Shown: piece after piece, positions 1 through 5,109 of the stretch
How positions within the stretch are numbered: position 1 is the stretch's first letter
How the letters are laid out: each line of letters starts with the position of its first letter
Source of the DNA: Oscillospiraceae bacterium
Lineage (GTDB): Bacteria; Bacillota; Clostridia; Oscillospirales; Ruminococcaceae
Reading direction: 5' to 3'
Assembly (NCBI GenBank): GCA_031260615.1
Contig: JAISLG010000158.1
Location: forward strand, 1-6,470
DNA: 6,470 bases
Translations under genes and position numbers: made by a program
The notes under the pieces: model-generated
What the model saw: the letters and a program-made list of their open reading frames with translations, nothing else
Told to the model about the DNA's origin: nothing
Databases searched by the model: none

Positions 1-147
1 GAATTGCCCGTCTTGTTTCGCAATATAGAATGTTCCAGCACCCTCTCCCGTCACAATGAACTGGAATGCGAAATCGTCGCGGCTGTTTTTGAGATTTGAG
101 TTTAATGCGGCACGTTCCGCATCTTTGAATGTTCTTTCGTAGGTCAT
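1..147 (-). CDS. Partial SCP2 sterol-binding-like domain protein (N-terminus only)
   Basis: This is an open frame of 49 codons that starts with ATG at 147 on the - strand and runs off the left edge, so only the N-terminus is present. It is too short to be found by a length-filtered ORF search. The start is supported by an AAAAAGGG Shine-Dalgarno sequence at 163-156, eight bases before the ATG. After an amphipathic, charged start, the visible peptide reads FAFQFIVTGEGAGTFYIAKQ followed by DGQF. The pattern of hydrophobic strand, (V/I)TGEGxGxFYI and DG resembles the first beta-hairpin of small SCP2 sterol-carrier-type domain proteins, which are common in Clostridia and often about 100 residues long. 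In that family the domain forms a hydrophobic lipid-binding pocket, but the physiological ligand in Clostridia is unknown. The gene is transcribed divergently from cheA, so it is probably unrelated to chemotaxis. Codon structure and RBS make a real gene likely; the family call is tentative. Confidence 0.55.
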   Translation of the reverse strand, partial: MTYERTFKDAERAALNSNLKNSRDDFAFQFIVTGEGAGTFYIAKQDGQF

Positions 148-231
148 AAGTGTTTCCCTTTTTATAAGTTTTGAAGATAATTTTATTTTGCGTAAAAAAA
201 TTCTCCCTATACGGTTTATTTTTTTGCGCAT

Positions 232-261
232 TTGACGATATATCTACTGTAATGTTATTTA
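232..261 (+). promoter_or_regulatory. Candidate housekeeping-type promoter for cheA
   Basis: TTGACG at 232-237 matches five of six positions of the -35 consensus. It is followed after 18 bases by TATTTA at 256-261, which is preceded by TGT at 253-255, the TGn of an extended -10 element. The -10 hexamer itself is weak. Transcription would start near 268, giving a leader of roughly 50 bases before the cheA ATG at 317. The match is by eye only; AT-rich spacers often give such matches by chance. Confidence 0.35.
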
Positions 262-302
262 TCATCGTTACGACGTCAGTTTCGGGCGTAGTAATATTTA
301 GT

Positions 303-310
303 AAAAGGAG
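303..310 (+). promoter_or_regulatory. Ribosome-binding site of cheA
   Basis: AAAAGGAG lies six bases before the ATG at 317, close to ideal Shine-Dalgarno sequence and spacing. It fixes the cheA start: no other candidate start nearby has such a site, and the encoded protein begins directly before the first helix of the phosphotransfer domain. Confidence 0.8.
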
Positions 311-316
311 CAAGAT

Positions 317-2467
317 ATGGCGACTGTTAAAATCGAACCGGGTATGGAATCAATGGTGGACGTATATATTTACGAAACCACCCAACTCCTTGAACAACTG
401 GATGAGATATTACTTCGGACAGAACAAGCCAATACTTTTACGGACAACGATATAAACGAAATTTTCCGTATTATGCACACCGTTAAAGGCTCGTCCGCTA
501 TGATGGGCTTTGAGAATTTACAGCAACTCTCCCATAAGGGCGAGGATATGTTCTTTATCATTCGGGAGAACCCCGACAAGATGCAGGATATTGCTTTTGT
601 GTATGACCTCGTGTTCCGTATGTCGGATTTGTTTAAGGCGGAGATTGAGAAGATTCAAAATGTCCCGGATGCCGAACTCACGGACTTCTCCGATATTATT
701 TCTGAACTCGAAAAGGGCGCGGCTACGCTGAAAGGCGATGTCGATGCCGGAATTGCAGGGGAGAAAGCCGATAAAGCTAAAAAAGACGCCGAGGGTAATG
801 CCGCCGCCATTGCTAATGCCTCGTCTAATACCACCGTTGATGGTGCGTTGTCCGTCCGTGTGTTCTTCCAAGAGGGTTGCAAAATGGAGAATTTGCGGTC
901 GTTCCTGTTGCTTAACAAAATACGCGAGGAGGCGGAGGTTATCGACTTCGTTCCTAAGAATGTCGATACCGATTCTTCGACTGCCGAAGTTATTATAAAT
1001 GACGGGTTTTTGGTTACGTTTAAGGCGCAGAATAATGAAACCGTCCTTCGCTTGATTGAAAACGCGGTGAATGTTGAGTCGTTCGATATTATTGATACCG
1101 CATTCGTCGCCCCAACACATTCCGAGGAAAATACCAAAGCCGCTCCGAAATCCGACATTGCTAAGCCAAGCACTGCGGTTGCCGCAAAATCCGAGAGTGC
1201 CCCTGCCCCGTCACAGCATATCAGCGGCGGCAACGCAGATAAATCTTCCGCTCCCCCTCCCGAGGCGTCGAATGTGTCCGCTCCCGGCAAACAGAGCATT
1301 ATCAGCGTGAACCTCGCTAAACTCGACCAGTTGCACGACATCGTGGGTGAGATTATCACAACCGAGTCTATGGTTATCAGTAACCCCGAACTCGATGGGC
1401 TTAAACTCGAAAGTTTCCTCAAATCTGCGCGTGAACTTAAAAAACTTACGGGCGAACTTCAAGACACTGTTATGAGCATCCGAATGGTTCCCCTCGCAGG
1501 TCCGTTCCAGAAAATGAATCGCATTGTTCGCGATATGAAAGTCAAACTCGGCAAAGATGCGGAACTAAAAATTGAGGGCGAAACGACAGAAGTCGATAAA
1601 TCCATTGTCGATAACCTCAACGACCCCTTGATGCACTTGGTTCGGAATTGTATGGACCACGGTATCGAGGACAGCGTTCAAGAACGCCTCGATGCTGGCA
1701 AACCCGCAAAAGGTACGGTTACTCTCGCGGCGACTTCCTCTTCGGGAGAGGTAATCATTACCGTGTCGGACGACGGCGGCGGAATTGATACCGAAAAAGT
1801 TCTCCACAAATGCGAATATCAGGGGCTTTTGACGAAACCTGCCGGCGAATACACCGAGCGCGAAATTCAGAATATGATACTGCTCCCCGGGTTTTCAACA
1901 AATGATGTCGTAACTGAGTACAGCGGGCGCGGCGTCGGTATGGACGTTGTTAAACAAAATATTGAAAAATGCGGCGGTACGCTTACCGTCGACAGCAAGC
2001 ACCACCAAGGTACTACCTTTACAATTAAAATTCCGCTTACCCTTGCGATTATCGAGGGTATGGAAATACAAGTGTTCGATACCACCCTCACCGTTCCAAT
2101 CTCTTGCATACGCGAGAGTTTCAAGGTCAAGAACAGCGAGATTTTCCGAGATACCACCCACGGCGAAATGATTATGATTCGCGGAGAGTGCCACCCTATT
2201 TTACGGTTGCACGAGAAGTTCCAGATACCGACTGAGATTACCGACTTCGAGGACGGGATACTCATTCTCGTGGAAACGGACGTGCGGAGTGTTTGCTTGT
2301 TCGCTGACCGATTGATTGGTGAACAACAGGTCGTTGTTAAGCCTTTCCCCGCATACCTGTCACGTTATAATATCAAGGGTGCAGGTCTTTCGGGTTGTAC
2401 CATTATGGGCGACGGCAGTATCTCCCTTATTCTCGATGTCGCTAACCTTATGGACGGTTCTTTCTAA
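317..2467 (+). CDS. cheA: Chemotaxis histidine kinase CheA
   Basis: CheA is the cytoplasmic kinase of the chemoreceptor array. It autophosphorylates in trans and passes the phosphate to CheY and CheB. The 716-residue protein has all five domains. P1 (about 1-110) has phospho-acceptor His54 in HTVKGSS. Lys57, His73 and Glu76 are spaced exactly like Lys51, His67 and Glu70 relative to His48 of E. coli CheA. P2 (about 178-262) is the response-regulator docking domain. It is flanked by a Lys/Asp/Ala-rich linker (about 139-175) and an Ala/Pro/Ser-rich linker (about 265-325). P3 (about 326-395) is the dimerisation helical pair. P4 is the ATPase, with N-box DPLMHLVRNCMDHGIE (436-451), G1 box DDGGG (485-489), LLPGFST (522-528) and G2 box GRGVGMD (537-543). 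P5 (about 575-716) is CheW-like. The gene is intact, of normal length and first in the operon, 48 bases before cheW. The P4 motifs suggest an active kinase. Confidence 0.97.
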   Translation: MATVKIEPGMESMVDVYIYETTQLLEQLDEILLRTEQANTFTDNDINEIFRIMHTVKGSSAMMGFENLQQLSHKGEDMFFIIRENPDKMQDIAFVYDLVFRMSDLFKAEIEKIQNVPDAELTDFSDIISELEKGAATLKGDVDAGIAGEKADKAKKDAEGNAAAIANASSNTTVDGALSVRVFFQEGCKMENLRSFLLLNKIREEAEVIDFVPKNVDTDSSTAEVIINDGFLVTFKAQNNETVLRLIENAVNVESFDIIDTAFVAPTHSEENTKAAPKSDIAKPSTAVAAKSESAPAPSQHISGGNADKSSAPPPEASNVSAPGKQSIISVNLAKLDQLHDIVGEIITTESMVISNPELDGLKLESFLKSARELKKLTGELQDTVMSIRMVPLAGPFQKMNRIVRDMKVKLGKDAELKIEGETTEVDKSIVDNLNDPLMHLVRNCMDHGIEDSVQERLDAGKPAKGTVTLAATSSSGEVIITVSDDGGGIDTEKVLHKCEYQGLLTKPAGEYTEREIQNMILLPGFSTNDVVTEYSGRGVGMDVVKQNIEKCGGTLTVDSKHHQGTTFTIKIPLTLAIIEGMEIQVFDTTLTVPISCIRESFKVKNSEIFRDTTHGEMIMIRGECHPILRLHEKFQIPTEITDFEDGILILVETDVRSVCLFADRLIGEQQVVVKPFPAYLSRYNIKGAGLSGCTIMGDGSISLILDVANLMDGSF

Positions 2468-2515
2468 AATTTTCCTAATCTTTTTCAGACTAAACCTTAA
2501 ATCACGGAGTGTAAA

Positions 2516-3031
2516 ATGGCTGTAAATGTACAAAAGAATAATCCCCTTGCCCTCGACACAAAGAAAAATACGTCTGCCGTCGAAAAGGAAAAGGAAATTA
2601 CCAAAACCTTGACGTTCGCTATCGGCGAACAGGTGTATGGTATCGAAATACCGTACGTTATCGAGATTATCAGTGTGCCGAAAATTACGCGCGTGCCTTG
2701 CTCCGATGTGCCGTACTATATCAAGGGCATTATAAATGTGCGGTCGAAAGTCGTGCCTGTGGTTAATATGCGCGCTTGTTTCGGCAAGGAAGAAGTCGAA
2801 TACGATGAGAAAACTTGTATCATCATCGTGTCGCTGAAAGATGTTTCTGTCGGGTTGATTGTGGACGAGGTGCGCGATGTGCTGTCCGTGAAACAAAAGC
2901 ATATCTCCAAAACCCCCGAACTCAACAACGTGAACAATAACAAATTCATTGAGTATATCCTCGAAATGGACGACGGTATCAAACTTATTCTCGATATAAA
3001 GAAAATTATTTTCGATGAAAATATGATTTGA
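2516..3031 (+). CDS. cheW: Chemotaxis coupling protein CheW
   Basis: CheW is the adaptor that joins chemoreceptor tips to the P5 domain of CheA in the cytoplasmic signalling array. The 171-residue protein has a roughly 30-residue, Lys-rich, probably disordered N-terminal extension. A single CheW domain follows, opening with TLTFAIGEQVYGIEI (31-45). The hallmark segment GIINVRSKVVPVVNMR (71-86) contains Arg76, at the place of the conserved Arg of the NLRG motif; the usual Gly after it is Ser77 here. A second signature, VGLIVDEVRDVL (112-123), is also present. Length is normal for the family. The start is supported by GGAG at 2506-2509, six bases before the ATG. The gene lies 48 bases after cheA with no terminator between, so the two are probably co-transcribed. 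The nearby cheA, cheR and cheB make the assignment firm; a stand-alone CheV can be excluded because no receiver domain is fused. Confidence 0.96.
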   Translation: MAVNVQKNNPLALDTKKNTSAVEKEKEITKTLTFAIGEQVYGIEIPYVIEIISVPKITRVPCSDVPYYIKGIINVRSKVVPVVNMRACFGKEEVEYDEKTCIIIVSLKDVSVGLIVDEVRDVLSVKQKHISKTPELNNVNNNKFIEYILEMDDGIKLILDIKKIIFDENMI

Positions 3032-3056
3032 TTTTCGCTCCCGTTTGTGGTACTAT
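3028..3056 (+). promoter_or_regulatory. Candidate internal promoter for cheR-cheB
   Basis: TTGATT (3028-3033), which overlaps the cheW stop codon, is followed after exactly 17 bases by TACTAT (3051-3056). TGG (3048-3050) supplies an extended -10 TGn. Each hexamer matches four of six consensus bases. The expected start near 3063 would leave a leader of about 50 bases before cheR. The cheW-cheR gap (84 bases) is the longest inside the operon, which fits a second transcription start, but this is a pattern match by eye only. Confidence 0.4.
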
Positions 3057-3115
3057 ATGGGTGACAGTTAGATTTGTATGCTTGAATGTTGTTAATTTAA
3101 GGAAGTAGTAGTTTT

Positions 3116-3943
3116 ATGTCGCTCAAAATAAACGATGCCGATTTTACGCGCCTTGTCAATTATATGGAGCAAAAATTCGGCATCAACCTGAAACAAAAGC
3201 GTGTCCTCATCGAGGGGCGGCTCAGTAATACCATTCAACAGCGAGGTTTCACCGATTTTACGGGTTTCTTGAATATGATATTCGCCGATAAAACCGGGAC
3301 AGAGATGATTAACCTCATAAATAAACTCACCACGAATCATACTTACTTCTATCGAGAACCCGAACATTACGATTTTATGGTGCAAACTGCCCTGCCCTAC
3401 CTCGAACAGTCAAAGAAAGACCATAAGGTGTACATTTGGAGCGCGGCTTGTTCGAGCGGCGAAGAACCGTATACCAATATTATGCAGACTATTGAATACT
3501 TTTCGCGGAAAGCCGCCGCGTGGACGATTGAAGAACTCGCAACTGACATATCCGACCGCGTTATGGATTTGGCGCGGAAAGGTATCTATCACCAAGATAC
3601 TATGAAAAACCTCCCTGCCGGGTGGGATAAAAAATACTTTAAGTCCGTCGGGAATGAATGCTTTCAAATACAACCGACCGTTACCAGCAAAGTTAAGATT
3701 CAAAAGTTTAACCTGATGGACCCCATTCCTTTCAAGGCGCGCCCGTTCGATATTATTTTTTGCCGTAATGTTATGATTTATTTTGAGAAGGAAACAAAAG
3801 AAGCGTTGGTTAAACGATTCTATGATGTCCTTGCCCCCGGCGGTTTCCTCTTTATCGGTCACGCGGAAACAATCGACCGTACAAACTCGAAGTACCAATA
3901 TGTTAAGCCCGCCGTTTACCGTAAACCATTAGATGTTAAGTAA
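3116..3943 (+). CDS. cheR: Chemoreceptor glutamate methyltransferase CheR
   Basis: CheR transfers methyl groups from S-adenosylmethionine to glutamates on chemoreceptor cytoplasmic helices, resetting receptor activity during adaptation. The 275-residue protein has the usual two parts. An all-helical CheR_N domain (about 1-72) is followed by a Rossmann-type methyltransferase domain. Diagnostic motifs are NHTYFYREPEHY (74-85, with the conserved Arg80 and Glu81), the SAM-binding WSAACSSGEEPY (108-119), ATDIS (142-146, Asp144 expected to contact the cofactor), FDIIFCRNVMIYFE (211-224) and GGFLFIGHAE (242-251). There is no extra TPR or CheB fusion, so it is a simple receptor-modifying CheR. The start is supported by AAGGAAG at 3099-3105, ten bases before the ATG. 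The gene sits 84 bases after cheW and 34 before cheB, pairing methylase and methylesterase. Confidence 0.97.
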   Translation: MSLKINDADFTRLVNYMEQKFGINLKQKRVLIEGRLSNTIQQRGFTDFTGFLNMIFADKTGTEMINLINKLTTNHTYFYREPEHYDFMVQTALPYLEQSKKDHKVYIWSAACSSGEEPYTNIMQTIEYFSRKAAAWTIEELATDISDRVMDLARKGIYHQDTMKNLPAGWDKKYFKSVGNECFQIQPTVTSKVKIQKFNLMDPIPFKARPFDIIFCRNVMIYFEKETKEALVKRFYDVLAPGGFLFIGHAETIDRTNSKYQYVKPAVYRKPLDVK

Positions 3944-3977
3944 ATTTTTATAATTGTGTTAGTTTAGATTAAGGGCT

Positions 3978-5048
3978 ATGGATAATAAGAAAATTCGCGT
4001 ACTCATTGTTGACGACTCCGTTATGTTCCGCACAATGTTGACAAAATCGCTTGCCTCTGACCCGAAGATTGAAGTTATCGGTACAGCCGAGGACCCGTTC
4101 ATCGCCAAAGACAAGATTATGTCGCTTAAACCCGATGTGTTGACCCTCGACGTTGAGATGCCCAAGATGAATGGGTTGGATTTCTTACGCAAATTGTTGC
4201 CGCAATATTCCATACCCGTTATCGTTATTACTTCCTCGCCGACTCAGGCGTTTGAAGCGATTTCTGCGGGTGCAGTCGAGTTTATGAAAAAACCCTCCCA
4301 TACCGAAACTAACTCGTGGGTGGGTGAACTTTGTGATAATATCAAGTCCGCTGTCAGTGCCAAGGTAAGTGTTCCGCGCCCCGCATCGCAACTGTCACAT
4401 ATGTCCTCGTTCGCGGCATCGCCAAAGACTACCGTGTCACCCGTTTCTATAATGAAAACTGGTCCGATTGACCAAAATAAAAACCGCAATAAAATTATCG
4501 CGCTCGGCGCAAGCACTGGCGGCACGGAAGCTCTCGCCGCGGTAGTCAAAGACTTCCCTAAGGATTTGCCGGGTACGGTTATCGTTCAGCATATGCCCGC
4601 CGGGTTTACCAATATGTACGCGGAACGGCTTAATCGGCAATGCCGTATGGAGGTTCGTGAGGCGAAGGACGGCGACAGATTACACACTGGGCTGATACTT
4701 ATCGGTGCGGGTGACTTCCATTTGACTGTCGAAAAAGATTTGAATGGATACTTTGTCCGTTGCAAAAAGGGTGAAAAAGTGTCGGGGCACTGCCCTTCCG
4801 TTGATGTAATGTTTGAGAGTGTTTCTAAGTACGGTGCGAATGCGGTCGGTGCAATACTTACGGGTATGGGTGCGGACGGCGCGGAGGGGTTGCTTAAAAT
4901 GCGTAACGCTGGTGCGTACACTATCGGGCAAGATAAGGAAACTTGTGTCGTTTACGGTATGCCGATGGTCGCGTATAATAAGGGCGGTGTGGTTACACAA
5001 GCTCCCCTAACACAGATTGCCTCGCTCATCGTAAATAAAATGTATTAA
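3978..5048 (+). CDS. cheB: Chemotaxis protein-glutamate methylesterase/deamidase CheB
   Basis: CheB removes methyl groups from receptor glutamates, and often deamidates glutamines, when phosphorylated by CheA, opposing CheR. The 356-residue protein begins with a receiver domain (about 5-120). This has acid-pocket Asp12 and Asp13, phospho-acceptor Asp58 in LTLDVEMP, Thr85 and Lys104. A Ser/Pro/Ala-rich linker (about 130-168) leads to the methylesterase domain (about 170-356). The expected Ser-His-Asp triad is visible as Ser179 in GASTGG, His205 in VQHMPAGF and Asp300 in TGMGAD. HCPSVDVMF (271-279) is another family signature. No alternative start is possible: an in-frame TAG at 3960-3962 lies just upstream, and the next ATG (4023) would remove the acid pocket. 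AAGGG (3971-3975) is only two bases from the ATG, an unusually tight spacing that hints at weak or coupled initiation. It is the last gene of the operon, followed by a terminator. Confidence 0.97.
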   Translation: MDNKKIRVLIVDDSVMFRTMLTKSLASDPKIEVIGTAEDPFIAKDKIMSLKPDVLTLDVEMPKMNGLDFLRKLLPQYSIPVIVITSSPTQAFEAISAGAVEFMKKPSHTETNSWVGELCDNIKSAVSAKVSVPRPASQLSHMSSFAASPKTTVSPVSIMKTGPIDQNKNRNKIIALGASTGGTEALAAVVKDFPKDLPGTVIVQHMPAGFTNMYAERLNRQCRMEVREAKDGDRLHTGLILIGAGDFHLTVEKDLNGYFVRCKKGEKVSGHCPSVDVMFESVSKYGANAVGAILTGMGADGAEGLLKMRNAGAYTIGQDKETCVVYGMPMVAYNKGGVVTQAPLTQIASLIVNKMY

Positions 5049-5064
5049 AATAACTGCCTAAATC

Positions 5065-5097
5065 AAAAACACGCCCGTTTAACCCGAGCGTGTTTTT
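5065..5097. terminator. Bidirectional rho-independent terminator between cheB and the spoIIE-like gene
   Basis: AAAAACACGC at 5065-5074 pairs perfectly with GCGTGTTTTT at 5088-5097, leaving a 13-base loop in which CG/CG could add two more pairs. The T-run at the 3' side serves the cheB transcript, and the A-run at the 5' side gives a U-run on the opposite transcript. One structure can therefore end both convergent operons. It begins 17 bases after the cheB stop and lies 13 bases beyond the - strand gene's stop. Confidence 0.85.
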
Positions 5098-5109
5098 CCT
5101 ATTCTTCCC

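Larger units (their letters stand above)
148..316. other. Divergent AT-rich intergenic region upstream of cheA
   Basis: This 169-base spacer separates the - strand SCP2-like gene from cheA. It is visibly richer in A and T than the coding DNA on either side, with several A- and T-runs, as expected for a promoter region. It holds the Shine-Dalgarno sequences of both genes and a candidate + strand promoter at 232-261. On the - strand, TAAAAT at 185-180 is a reasonable -10 hexamer for the left-hand gene, but no convincing -35 lies at the right distance, so it is not listed separately. I saw no riboswitch, attenuator or sigma-28-type (motility sigma factor) promoter. Confidence 0.6.

Noticed and set aside
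268..297. Second cheA promoter candidate, TTACGA and TAATAT 18 bases apart
   Set aside because: Transcription would begin around 304, inside the Shine-Dalgarno sequence, leaving too short a leader for normal initiation.
171..455. Open frame of 94 codons on the + strand overlapping the start of cheA
   Set aside because: It lies mostly in the AT-rich spacer, has no convincing ribosome-binding site, overlaps cheA by about 140 bases in another frame and its product resembles nothing.
1040..1310. Ala/Pro/Ser-rich segment of cheA considered as a frameshift or repeat insertion
   Set aside because: The frame is continuous, and such low-complexity linkers between the P2 and P3 domains are normal in CheA.
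655..1422. 255-codon open frame antisense to cheA
   Set aside because: It is a mirror of the cheA P1-P3 coding region, caused by codon choice. The cheA frame has clear domain motifs and the antisense product has none.
2468..2515. Possible terminator or promoter in the cheA-cheW gap
   Set aside because: The gap has T-runs but no stable inverted repeat before them and no paired -35/-10 elements; co-transcription is simpler.
3944..3977. Possible extra small gene or regulatory element between cheR and cheB
   Set aside because: Only 34 AT-rich bases with stop codons and no hairpin; it is best read as the cheB leader.
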